In this document: positions 11,363 through 21,264 of the stretch, piece by piece
Layout of the letters: every line of letters starts with the position of its first letter
Numbering within the stretch: position 1 is the stretch's first letter
Source: Macrostomum hystrix
Taxonomy: Eukaryota > Platyhelminthes > Macrostomidae
Reading direction: 5' to 3'
DNA: 64,000 bases
NCBI GenBank assembly: GCA_950097015.1
Contig: CATNEN010000039.1
Location: 8,820,501-8,884,500 of the forward strand
Notes under the pieces: model-generated
What the model was told of the DNA's origin: nothing
Database searches by the model: none
The model's input: the letters and a program-made list of their open reading frames with translations, nothing else
Program-made: the position numbers and the translations under genes

Positions 11363-11695
11363 TGTCGCTAAATTATCATGAAGTGCGCCTGCACTGGACC
11401 CCCTCATGCATTACTCGTATCTTCGCTGCCTGCCCACCTTTTCTCTAATGTACGCCTCAACCCCCCCCCGTGTTCGCCACCCCTCTCGATCGCTCGTCTC
11501 TTATCTTTCTCTCCACAATGTACGCTCAGCTCCCCCATTGTTATCTCGCTATAATAAAATCAATAAAATTGGTTACGAGACTTCTGGCTATAAATTCTTG
11601 ACCCGCTGGCTCTCGGACCGCCGCAAGGATTTCTAATCGCACCAACAACCAACCATTATTTAAGCCTCACTTAAATTTACGTGTAAGTCACAACA
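11363..11695 (+). repeat. BEL/Pao 5' LTR
   Basis: Starts TGTCGCTAAATT and ends GTCACAACA. It contains AATAAAATCAATAAAATT near 11552-11570, candidate polyadenylation signals. Confidence 0.92.
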
Positions 11696-12215
11696 TGGCG
11701 CCCAATCTAAATTAAAACGCTGTTTCTCGTCTCGTCGCGGTCTCGTTGTCTCGGCTCTGTCTAGTCGTTGTTTTCTTCTGTCTCTTCGCGGTCTCGTCAT
11801 CTCGGTTGTCTCGTCGCGGTCTCGTCATCTCGGTTGTCTCGTCGCGGTCTCGTCATCTCGGCTCTGTCTCGTCGCGGTCTCGCCTCGCCTGTCTCGCCGC
11901 GATTTCGTCAGTCTCTCGCGGTCTTATCGTGGCGGTTTCGCTCCTGGTCTCAGGACACTTCAGTACTTCCCGGACTACATCATCAGACTGTCGATTGTGT
12001 AGTGAGCTTGTCCGACTTATCCGTACGATTTTTTTCAGTTCCTGTTCAATTTCAAAGCAACTCTTGTTTTTTTTGCTCATTGTACCATTGGACCATCTTC
12101 CTCCCTTTTTTGGTTGACTATTTTCTCTAGGGTCTTGGCTTATCCCGGGTGTTGACTGCGCTCTGTCCTTCGTTTATCGGTCATCTAGGGTCGAGCTCGT
12201 TTGAGTTGCTTCATC
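11696..12215 (+). other. BEL/Pao leader with a 29-bp-like repeat
   Basis: A primer-binding site is followed by several imperfect copies of a unit with TCTCGTCGCGGTCTCGTCATC (11715-11925). The leader ends at the polyprotein start. No separate gene is supported. Confidence 0.7.
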
Positions 12216-15200
12216 ATGTCGTTGTCCAAGGAGGAGATTTCTGAGCTAGTTCGGCGAAGGGCTGTTGTTCGTTCGAGTATTACGAAGGCAATCGGCAAGG
12301 CAGAAGCTCTTCTAGATAAGAGTGGAAAATCGACGGCTAAGACATTAGCTGAAGCGGACTCACTGTTGGAGATTTTAAAGGCCAAGATGAATCAGCTGGA
12401 AAAGATGGATGAGGAGTTAGAATTTGGAATTCCAGACGAGACGTTGGATGAAGAGCAGGATTCAATTCAAGAATACTCTCTCAAATGTCGGCAGACAATC
12501 AAATTATTAGAAGGGTTTTCCTCGAAATATCAACTCGATACGCGGACCAGTCCAGCTCTAGGACAGAAGTCAACTGAGCCCAACATCCGGCTGCCGAAGC
12601 GTCAGATCCCTACCTTTCATGGTACTGTCGCAACCTGGCAAACATTCTGGGATCAGTTTTCATCCTCGATCGATTCGAATAACTCACTGTCTGACATAGA
12701 TAAATTCAATTACCTGCTAGACTGTCTTTCGGATTCAGCTCGCTCTTGCATCCGAGGATTCTCCGTTACTTCGTCAAATTATCGTGCCGCAGTAAGTACT
12801 CTTAAGGATCGCTATGGCAAGCCCGAGATTATTATTCGTGACCTAATGACCCAATTGTCCGACCTTCAACTTGTTGACACCACATTGATTGGGTTGCAGC
12901 GCTTTCACGATGATGTAGCTGCGATCACTCAAAATCTTAGTAACCAAGGTGTCTCTTCATCGTCGTATGAGGCTCTGCTGCTTCCATCCCTGCTGCGTCG
13001 CTGCCCAGCTGAACTTCGACTCGAACTGCACCGCTCAGCCAACTTGGCGGGCAATGAGATTGACTCCATTGAGGCTCTACTAGAGTGCCTACAAAACGAG
13101 ATTAACCTTCGAGAAGCTGCTGGTATGACTGCATCGCAGAAGCTCCGCCCTCGAGACTTCGAAAAGGGAGCAAACGCCTCAACGATTCCTAAGCTCGCTT
13201 CTGCATCTACTCTGGTCTCAGACAAGACCACAGCCTTACCTTCCCGTCAAATACAGACAGATTTTCGACCAGCGGCCTCCGTAAAAGTGTTCTGTACGTA
13301 CTGTGGTTCCGCCCATATTTCTGAAAAATGCCCAACAATGGCCTCTGTAACTTCTAGAATGAACTTCTTAAAGAAAACCGATCGTTGCTTCAAGTGTCTT
13401 CGAACCGGACACTTATCAAAGGCATGTAGCGATCGCCGCTGCTGCCGAATCTGCTCTGGCAATCATCACTCTAGCATTTGTACAGCTACCACTGATCAGT
13501 CGAACACAAAGGTCGGTCCAATCACAAAGTCTAAGAATCCGCCTCAAGTTCTCTCACGAAAGGACCGATGTTTGACTGTCTCTTCTCAGCCTTCTTCACA
13601 GGATGATCATCACAAGGACCACCCAAACATCACAAACATCGCAGATGAAACAATTCACAGTACTACGTGTCTAACTCGAACTGACTCCAATCTGACTAGT
13701 CATCAGCAGCAACAAGCAGTTCTTCCAATGTTCATTATGCGCAATCCAACTGTCGTATTGCCTGTCGCAAAGGCCATTCTGCTAAGCTCCGGAGGTGAAC
13801 GCGAGTTGATGGTACGCATGTTGCTCGATACTGGTAGCAATCGAACCTATATCCGCGAAGATGTTTGCCAGCTTCTCGGCCTCCAGTCGACGAACTCCGA
13901 ACGACTTCAGATATCAGCCTTCTCAGGCCACACCTCAGTGGTCGACTCGGGCAAAGTCACGCTGACTCTTCGAAAAATTGACTCACCCCAAGTAATCCGA
14001 CTCGACGCCAGCATCGTCAAAGATATATGCCAACCACAACGTTCGGTCATGGTTACCAGTTACGAACATCTCGGTGGCTTAGATCTTGCTGACCCCTATG
14101 ATCCACGTGACGCTACAACGCCAATTTCCATCCTCGTCGGATCCGATCAATATTATCAAATCGTCACAGGCAATGTAGTCCGTGGTGCCTCCGGTCCAGT
14201 AGCTATGGAAACGAAACTCGGCTTCGTTTTGTGTGGACCACTGACTGTCGACTGCCTGACTAAAGAATATGATCAATCAGACAACGCTGCTTGCACAGCA
14301 GTTCAAACATTATGCTGCTCAGTCCGAGTGGAAACGGAAGATGACCTAACAAGCTTCTGGAAGCTAGAAACTCTAGGAATCACGGATCCACACACAAAGC
14401 CAGAAGAAAGCTCGTTTGATTGCGCTCCTCGACTATTCGAATCTAGGTATTCCGTTAAGCTACCTTGGAAGCAGCTAGAAGTCACTCGTTCTCTCGATAA
14501 TCACTTCGATCTCGCCTTCCGTCGCCTTCGTTCAACAATGCAACGTTTGAATAAGTTTCCTGAGCTCCTGAAGAAGTACAGGGACATCATTGAAGAACAG
14601 GAACAGGCCGGCATCATTGAGAGAGTTCCGTCTGACGACTTATGCAAACCATTGACTTCGGTCCATTACCTGCCGCATTCTTACGTCGTGAAGTCGAACA
14701 GTGAATTCACAAAACTCAGAGTTGTCTACGATGGATCCGCCAAGCTGCACAAAGATGATCTGTCCATCAACGATCTTCTGCAAGTGGGACCAACAGAGTT
14801 CCCCCAAATTCCAGCTCTATTAATCCGATTCCGGTGGCATCCGATTGCAATCCTAGCCGATATCGAGAAGGCTTTTCTGCAAGTCGGAATCGAACTTGAA
14901 GATCGCGACTTCTTGCGCTTCCTGTGGGTCCAGTCAAGGGATTCGGAACCAAATCACAATCAGCTGATTCACTACCGTTTCTGCAGAGTCCCATTCGGAT
15001 TGACCTGCTCGCCAGCTCTTTTGAAGGTCACCATCCTTCAACATCTCAAGAATCACCAAGCCGCCTTCGTCAAAAGCGCTGAAATTCTCTCTCGCGACAT
15101 GTACGTCGATAATCTCGTAACAAGCTGCGACACTGTAAAGGCTGCTACTACTCTCTACCACGATGCTCAAGAGCTGTTTCGACTGGCCGGTATGAATATT

Positions 15201-17681
15201 AGACAATGGCAATCTAACTCTGAAGAGTTCCTATCCATCCTGCCACCAGACGGTGTCGGTCATGCTGAGAAGGTGCTTGGTCTGACGTGGGACTCCAAAA
15301 GAGACATGCTCCTACTCGATTTTCGCTGTTGTGCTGAAGCCACACTACGCGTTGCAACATCCAAACGCTCCATGCTCGCTTTCTTAGCTAAACTCTACGA
15401 TCCTCTCGGCCTCATCTCGCCAGCTATGACTGTCGTCAAGTCCCTACTGCAACAGCTGCAAATTAGGAAAGTCTCCTGGGATGAAACTATTCCGATTGAC
15501 ATTCAGGAAGTGTGGACACAATGGCTCCGCTCCCTCGCATCATTCTACCTAGAAGTCCCTCGCTACTTATTTTTACCGTCTCAGAGTCCGCTTCGCATTG
15601 AGCTTCATGGGTTCTGTGACGCCAGTGAGAAAGCGTTTGCTGCCTGTATCTACACAGTAGCTTTCTACTCGGAGGACAAAACTTCCTCCAGACTCTTACT
15701 ATCTAAGACTCGCGTAGCACCAATATCGACACTGTCAATCTCCAGACTGGAACTAGGGGCTCTGATTTTGTCTCGCCTGATGGGCCACGTAACTCAGCAG
15801 TATCCTAACGTCTGTAGACACTTTTGGACAGACAGCATGAACACACTACACTGGATCAGGAATGAGAACAAGCAAAGGAAGCTCTTTGTGCAAAATAGGG
15901 TCAGTGAGATCCGACGACTTTCATCACCGTTTGAGTGGCATCACGTTGCGGGCGATGACAATCCGGCCGATTTGCCGTCACGAGGATGTCTGCCCGAAAA
16001 ACTTCAAAGTGATGACAGATGGCTTCGAGGACCAGAATTTCTGACTTCGGTTGATCTACCAGAGATACTGGAACGACAGAAAAAGGAGCTGTCCCTTGCT
16101 GTCACTTGCGTTGCACCTGATGTCAGCCACCAATTATTCGTCTCGTCAACAGCAGAACATCCAAATACGACTGACACATCATTACTATCTATTGAAGCAG
16201 TTATTGATCCATCTCAGTTTTCGAGTTGGAAGAAGTTGATTCGAGTTTCAGCCTGGGTTCGAAGGTTTATCAGCAATGTCCGCGCTTCACTCAATCAAGA
16301 GGAAAGTTGCATGCTACCATCGATCACAGCAAATGAGTGGCGTGATTCCGAACGTATCTGGCTTCTGAGTAGTCAGCGAAGGAACTTTTCTCCAGAAATC
16401 GAACACTTACGTCACCAGACTACAGCTACATCGGTCAATAAAAATTTGAACCTCTTCTTGGACGATAATGGCCTCCTTCGCTGCCGAGGTCGCCTGTCCA
16501 CCGACTTTCATTTCGAGACTAACAATCCAATTCTATTACCGCGTCATACTCAAATCGAACAGCTGATCATTACTCACTGTCACGAAGCTGTTTGCCATGG
16601 TGGAGTTGGAGACACACTCAGTAAGATCCGAGAAAAGTACTGGGTATTAAAAGGTCGTCAGCGTGTGAAACAGGAACTAAAGCACTGCGTCATCTGCAAG
16701 AAAGTCCAAGGTCTTCCCTTTTCCGTGGCCAAGACTCCGCCTCTACCTGGCTTTCGTCTGTCTGACATCCGTGCGTTTCAGACTGTCGGCCTCGATCTTG
16801 CAGGACCACTGTATTATCGTGCGCACAATGCTCAAGAAGGACTGAAGGCATACATCCTGTTGTTCACCTGCTCCTCAACCCGAGCCATACATTTAGAGAC
16901 TCTCTCTGACATGACGACGCCTCAGTTTATCAACGGTCTGCGCCGCTTCGTTGCCAGGAGAGGTCTCCCTTCGATAATCAGTGACAACGCGCGAACTTTC
17001 ACATCCGCAGCTAAGCTCCTCGACATCCGTGTCAACGACGAGATACAAAACTTCTGCAACTCCAGAGGCATATCTTGGTCCTTCATCCCTGCCAAAGCTC
17101 CTTGGTGGGGTGGCTTCTGGGAGCGCTTGGTCAAATCCGTCAAGCTCGCGCTTCGAAAAACACTAAATCGCTTACTGCTAACGTTGGACCAGCTGTCAAC
17201 TGTGATCATTGAAGTCGAAGCGATCATTAACAGCCGTCCTCTGCTGTATGTCCCATCAGACGACATTGATGAAATAATTACTCCGTCGCATTTTCTGACT
17301 CTTCGAAGACTCACAAAAGAACCTGATTCACCGAATGAAGTCGTACTGCCACTCCCTAAACGTTTAAGCTTGCATCGCGCGGCTCTGACTCACTTCTGGA
17401 AAGTCTGGAGAGACGTCTACGCTACAGCGTTAAGAGAGAGATCTGCAATCGTCTGCAAAGGTTCTCGTGAACCGGTGATCGGCGAAGTGGTGCTTGTAGA
17501 AGGTGAGCGTCACCAGTCTCGGCTGAAGTGGAAGCTAGGTGTCGTTGAGTCGTTGTCTCATGGTCGCGATGGTGTGTGTCGATCGGCATTGGTTCGCCTT
17601 GCACGGATTGCCGATTCCCGAGGGGCAGAGCGCATTAGACGCCCGGTTCAGGCCTTGGTTCCCCTGGAGTTCTCTGAGTGA
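12216..17681 (+). CDS. BEL/Pao Gag-Pol polyprotein
   Basis: A single intact frame, 1821-1822 residues from the first ATG at 12216. Order: N-terminal coiled region; a Pao-type gag domain (LPKRQIPTFHGTVATWQTFW); cysteine knuckles near residues 360-425 (CFKCLRTGHLSKAC and neighbours); protease with MLLDTGSNRTYI; a Pao-type RT with LADIEKAFLQVGI and YVDNL at the catalytic box; RNase H with HGFCDASEKAF and WTDSMNTLHWI; integrase with HCHEAVCHGGVGDT, CVICKK, VGLDLAGP, SDNARTF and WWGGFWERLVKS; and a C-terminal domain common in Pao integrases. No stop or frameshift is present, so the copy may be competent. Family assignment is firm from domain order. Confidence 0.95.
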   Translation: MSLSKEEISELVRRRAVVRSSITKAIGKAEALLDKSGKSTAKTLAEADSLLEILKAKMNQLEKMDEELEFGIPDETLDEEQDSIQEYSLKCRQTIKLLEGFSSKYQLDTRTSPALGQKSTEPNIRLPKRQIPTFHGTVATWQTFWDQFSSSIDSNNSLSDIDKFNYLLDCLSDSARSCIRGFSVTSSNYRAAVSTLKDRYGKPEIIIRDLMTQLSDLQLVDTTLIGLQRFHDDVAAITQNLSNQGVSSSSYEALLLPSLLRRCPAELRLELHRSANLAGNEIDSIEALLECLQNEINLREAAGMTASQKLRPRDFEKGANASTIPKLASASTLVSDKTTALPSRQIQTDFRPAASVKVFCTYCGSAHISEKCPTMASVTSRMNFLKKTDRCFKCLRTGHLSKACSDRRCCRICSGNHHSSICTATTDQSNTKVGPITKSKNPPQVLSRKDRCLTVSSQPSSQDDHHKDHPNITNIADETIHSTTCLTRTDSNLTSHQQQQAVLPMFIMRNPTVVLPVAKAILLSSGGERELMVRMLLDTGSNRTYIREDVCQLLGLQSTNSERLQISAFSGHTSVVDSGKVTLTLRKIDSPQVIRLDASIVKDICQPQRSVMVTSYEHLGGLDLADPYDPRDATTPISILVGSDQYYQIVTGNVVRGASGPVAMETKLGFVLCGPLTVDCLTKEYDQSDNAACTAVQTLCCSVRVETEDDLTSFWKLETLGITDPHTKPEESSFDCAPRLFESRYSVKLPWKQLEVTRSLDNHFDLAFRRLRSTMQRLNKFPELLKKYRDIIEEQEQAGIIERVPSDDLCKPLTSVHYLPHSYVVKSNSEFTKLRVVYDGSAKLHKDDLSINDLLQVGPTEFPQIPALLIRFRWHPIAILADIEKAFLQVGIELEDRDFLRFLWVQSRDSEPNHNQLIHYRFCRVPFGLTCSPALLKVTILQHLKNHQAAFVKSAEILSRDMYVDNLVTSCDTVKAATTLYHDAQELFRLAGMNIRQWQSNSEEFLSILPPDGVGHAEKVLGLTWDSKRDMLLLDFRCCAEATLRVATSKRSMLAFLAKLYDPLGLISPAMTVVKSLLQQLQIRKVSWDETIPIDIQEVWTQWLRSLASFYLEVPRYLFLPSQSPLRIELHGFCDASEKAFAACIYTVAFYSEDKTSSRLLLSKTRVAPISTLSISRLELGALILSRLMGHVTQQYPNVCRHFWTDSMNTLHWIRNENKQRKLFVQNRVSEIRRLSSPFEWHHVAGDDNPADLPSRGCLPEKLQSDDRWLRGPEFLTSVDLPEILERQKKELSLAVTCVAPDVSHQLFVSSTAEHPNTTDTSLLSIEAVIDPSQFSSWKKLIRVSAWVRRFISNVRASLNQEESCMLPSITANEWRDSERIWLLSSQRRNFSPEIEHLRHQTTATSVNKNLNLFLDDNGLLRCRGRLSTDFHFETNNPILLPRHTQIEQLIITHCHEAVCHGGVGDTLSKIREKYWVLKGRQRVKQELKHCVICKKVQGLPFSVAKTPPLPGFRLSDIRAFQTVGLDLAGPLYYRAHNAQEGLKAYILLFTCSSTRAIHLETLSDMTTPQFINGLRRFVARRGLPSIISDNARTFTSAAKLLDIRVNDEIQNFCNSRGISWSFIPAKAPWWGGFWERLVKSVKLALRKTLNRLLLTLDQLSTVIIEVEAIINSRPLLYVPSDDIDEIITPSHFLTLRRLTKEPDSPNEVVLPLPKRLSLHRAALTHFWKVWRDVYATALRERSAIVCKGSREPVIGEVVLVEGERHQSRLKWKLGVVESLSHGRDGVCRSALVRLARIADSRGAERIRRPVQALVPLEFSE

Positions 17682-18007
17682 TCTCACCTCAGTTTTTTCT
17701 TTTTTTTCGTTATCTCAATTATAAAAGTCGAGCGTAATTTCAAAATTCACTACTTAAGATATTTTTTTTCATCATCTAAACGTTTGCACTCTAAGAATGT
17801 TCAATGTCGATGCGGTTTCGAAAGTTTTTGCTTGAAAATTTATTGTCATTAATTTATTCGTTTCCAATTCATTATCGTCAATTTTGGTATTTTTTCGGGG
17901 GAGGATGATATACTGTTAAAGTTATTGCCTTTCTTTCATTCGCGCGACTTACGAGTAACTAATCAATTACCTGTCACCTGTCATCTATTCGTTTTTTTTC
18001 GGGGGAG
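17682..18007 (+). other. BEL/Pao 3' untranslated region and polypurine tract
   Basis: AT-rich. The polypurine motif TTTTTTCGGGGGAG appears twice, at about 17889-17903 and directly before the 3' LTR at 17992-18007. CATCTAAACGTTTGCA at about 17774 recurs immediately after the 3' LTR (18338). Confidence 0.75.
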
Positions 18008-18339
18008 TGTCGCTAAATTATCATGAAGTGCGCCTGCACTGGACCCCCTCATGCATTACTCGTATCTTCGCTGCCTGCCCACCTTTTCTCTAATGTACGC
18101 CTCAACCCCCCCCGTGTTCGCCACCCCTCTCGATCGCTCGTCTCTTATCTTTCTCTCCACAATGTACGCTCAGCTCCCCCATTGTTATCTCGCTATAATA
18201 AAATCAATAAAATTGGTTACGAGACTTCTGGCTATAAATTCTTGACCCGCTGGCTCTCGGACCGCCGCAAGGATTTCTAATCGCACCAACAACCAACCAT
18301 TATTTAAGCCTCACTTAAATTTACGTGTAAGTCACAACA
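18008..18339 (+). repeat. BEL/Pao 3' LTR
   Basis: Same sequence as 11363-11695 apart from a shorter C run. It is followed by Gypsy 3' sequence and not by a copy of the left flank. Confidence 0.92.
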
Positions 18340-18399
18340 TCTAAACGTTTGCATCCGTCCACTTTTTCACTTCCAATTTTTCATCCACTTGAGGAGGAC

Positions 18400-18617
18400 T
18401 TTCATGCCGTAGTCTAATAGCACTCACGTATCGCTTTGCCGGTCAATCTAATATGTACATGCATCACTAACTCTCGCTCACTATGTACATGCCCCCCACG
18501 CGCACGTTGATCGTATCGGTTGCACGTTGAGGCAAATATATAAATACTGTCTCGCCCTACTTGGAGGGCTCACCTTTTTCTTCGCACCTCACACAGCTTG
18601 ACTCTTGAGCCATTACA
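18400..18617 (+). repeat. Gypsy 3' LTR (218 bp)
   Basis: Same sequence and length as the 5' LTR except that the terminal TG is TT here. That base would be expected to matter for integrase, so it probably arose after insertion. Confidence 0.9.
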
Positions 18618-21154
18618 AAAATGTCGAAGCTCTCCTCGGTAAAGCGAACCGACGGCACGTCAACTGACAACCCTGGGGAAACGCTGGAGGTCATGCTCTC
18701 TGCCTTCTTCCCCAACGAGCCAACCAACCCGACCACCTCAGACCACACTGAGGGAGGCCAGATGCTGGCTTCCTCTATCATCACGGAGGACCGCATCGTT
18801 AAAGCGGCCACCTCCGTTAAGCCTTTTAAGGCTCCAGGACCTGATGGCATCGTACCTGCTTTTCTTAGAGAGGCGGTTAAATGCCCAGGTTTCCTGCGCT
18901 CTCTTTGCAGCCTCTATCGAGCCTGCATCACGCTCGGGTACGTCCCGCAGGCATGGACCGAGGCGAAGGTGATTTTTATCCCGAAGCCAGGCCGCCCGGA
19001 CTACCAGTCCATTAAATCCTTCAGACCAATCAGCCTAACCACCTTCCTGGTCAAGCTGATGGAGAGACTTGTGCTTTGGCGCCTTCTCTCAGTGGAACTG
19101 AAGAACGCGCCGCTCAGCGACAACCAGCATGCTTTTCGGGCGGGTCGCTCCACTGAAAGCGCGCTTCACGTTATGGTCGACAAATTGGAAAAAGCTGTGC
19201 TTGGCACCGGCTTCGCCTTAAGTGTCTTCCTGGACATCGATGGTGCCTTTGACAACGTCCTCTTCGAGGCGTTCCGCAAAGCCCTTTGTGAGAGACACAC
19301 TCACTCGTCCCTCACCAGATGGATCATGTATATGATCAGTCATCGCACGGTCACTGCCAACCTGCTGGGCCACCAACGGACGGTCCCCGTCCGCAAAGGG
19401 AGCCCGCAGGGAGGGGTTCTCTCTCCTATTCTCTGGAACATGGTCATTGACGAACTCCTCCGAGACGCTCGTCCTGACCCAATCCTGAAGGTGGGTTATG
19501 CGGACGATGTCACAGCTGATCCCGATGGCCCATCCCCTGATACTCTCAGGGACCTACTTCAGAATTTCATCCGCTCTGCTGAACAATGGGCGGGTCGCTG
19601 TGGTCTGAAGCTCTCTGAGACCAAGACTGCAGTGATCATGTTCACCAGCAGAAACAAATGGCAGATACAGCCGCTTAGGCTTTACGGTAAGGAAAAGGAT
19701 CACCCTGGACCATAGGCTGAACTGGTCTCCCAATGTTCAAACCAAAACCAAGAGGGCCCTCGCGATCCTCGCGCAGCTGCGAAGGGCCGTCGGCACCACC
19801 TGGGGGCTCACCCCCAAGCGCCTCTGGTGGATCTATACTGCAATTGTCAGGCCAGCTGTCTCGTACGGCAGCTTGATCTGGGCTAGCGCCCTGCAGATAA
19901 AGACCTGCCTGGAGGCACTTAGGAAAACGCAAGGGCGCGCCTGTCGCATGACCATGAGTGCCCCACAGTCGGCTCCTTACGACGGCCTCAATGCCTTCCT
20001 CGACGCTCCCCGTTGGACATTTTTGTCCGCAGGGAAGCCGCTAAAACAGCGCGTCGGCTCATTGACGCCGGCGTCCGCTTCACGCCGCAGAGAGCAATGG
20101 CAAAGCGCAAACTTCTGCCTCACACCGATCTGTGCCTTCGAGACTTGGAAGATAGCGGCGGACTCCACGTCTTATCTGACGGCGAACCACGCACTCTCAA
20201 TCTCACCCAACGCTACAAAATCATCATCCCCTCGAGGGAAGACGCTAACGACCACTGGAACCACCAGGAGGTCCACTGCTTTACGGACGGATCCCTTAAA
20301 GACGGCCTTGCCAGGCTTTGGGGTCTGCATCCTGATCAATGGCCGCGTCGTCGCCACGCTTGCCCAACATACTGTGAGACTTTCTACGGTCTTCCAGAAT
20401 GAAATCCTTGCCATCAGCTCCTGTGCCGCAGAGCTGAATGCCAGGAATACGAGAGGAGAGACTATCATCATCCACTCTGACAGCGAAGCGGCCTTACAAG
20501 CCCTTTGCCGCACCACGTGCTCCCGGACAGTCGCTGACTGTGCCCGGCAACTCAACCTCCTGGCCCGTAACAACACGGTCAGGCTGAGCTGGATCCCAGG
20601 GCATGCGGGCTTCCCAGGGAACGAGCTTGCGGATACCCTTGCCAAGCAAGGTGGCTCTGGCTCTCTCCTTGGCCCTGCTCCCCTGGTCCCGATCCCCATC
20701 ACGGTCCTCAACCGCCTCATTGATGACTGGGCTGAGTCCCTCCACAGGGACAGATGGGCGGGCACCCAGAACTGTCGGCAATCCCGTGCCGCAGTTCCGC
20801 GCCCGTCTCGCAGGCTTAGGAACATCCTTTTGAATCAAAGCGGATATCCGCGCCCTCGCCATGACCCTCACGGGCCACGGCTACCTCGCTAGGCACTGTT
20901 TCCTCCGGGGCGACCTTGAGAGTGAAATCTGCCCATTCTGTGAGTACGACAGCGAAGATGCTGAGCACTTTGTGTGTCACTGCCCTTTCTTTAACAGAGA
21001 CCGGCTACGCTACCTCGGGCCCAACCCGTCTATGGACGAGATCTGCCAGCCCGACAGCATTCCACGGCTCGTCCAGTTCCTCCGGGCAACAAGACGAGCC
21101 ACGTTCTTCCCTACGGAAGACAACGCTGCAGGACGGACCGGCGGACCACCCTGA
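18618..21154 (+). pseudogene. LINE ORF2 RT/RNase H part (copy 1)
   Basis: Continuation of the interrupted ORF2. Reverse transcriptase motifs run in order: FKAPGPDGIVPAFL, NQHAFRAGRSTESAL, FLDIDGAFDNV, KGSPQGGVLSPILWN and VGYADDVT (18820-19510). The frame breaks at about 19690-19715 and again near 20000 and 20310. Beyond these lie the RNase H segments (HCFTDGSLKDG, SDSEAALQAL, WIPGHAGFPGNELAD; 20275-20640) and a C-terminal CPFCEYDSEDAEHF knuckle near 20930. At least three frameshifts separate these parts, so no functional protein can be made. Confidence 0.85.
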
Positions 21155-21264
21155 CCGGCCCCGCGCCCTTGCCTGTCTGCGGGCCTACAGGGGTTAGCGG
21201 CATGGGCGATCCTCACCTCCCCGCTGCGTCCATGGACCACCCTGCAGCTAAGTCAAGTAAGTCA

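Larger units (their letters stand above)
11363..18339 (+). mobile_element. BEL/Pao LTR retrotransposon
   Basis: Nested in the 3' untranslated part of the Gypsy element. LTRs at 11363-11695 and 18008-18339 are almost identical (a C-run length change accounts for the 1-bp size difference). TGGCGCCCAATC directly after the 5' LTR is a typical primer-binding site, and TTTTTTTTCGGGGGAG before the 3' LTR is the polypurine tract. One intact polyprotein frame fills the interior. The flanks (CCTAT on the left, TCTAA on the right) do not form a target duplication. Confidence 0.93.
7067..18617 (+). mobile_element. Ty3/Gypsy LTR retrotransposon with nested BEL/Pao
   Basis: Complete element inserted in LINE ORF2 with a 5-bp target duplication AAAAT (7062-7066 and 18618-18622). 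The two 218-bp LTRs appear identical except for one base, so insertion is recent. Coding order is gag-protease (7294-8499) then RT-RNase H-integrase (8498-11272). The 3' untranslated part is split by a BEL/Pao element at 11363-18339. A purine-rich tract lies just before the 3' LTR (18391-18399). I cannot assign a clade; no chromodomain or envelope frame is visible. Confidence 0.93.
4842..21264 (+). mobile_element. LINE copy 1, endonuclease/RT/RNase H type, interrupted
   Basis: A non-LTR retrotransposon in two pieces (4842-7066 and 18618-21264) separated by a Gypsy insertion. It has a decayed ORF1, an AP-like endonuclease, reverse transcriptase, RNase H and a C-terminal zinc knuckle. The order and the retained RNase H place it in the broad I/R1-like group; the clade is not resolved. 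The 3' end is short AAGTCA-type repeats rather than poly(A), the same tail as copy 2. Frameshifts and stops show it is dead. Length without the insertion is about 4.9 kb. Confidence 0.88.
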
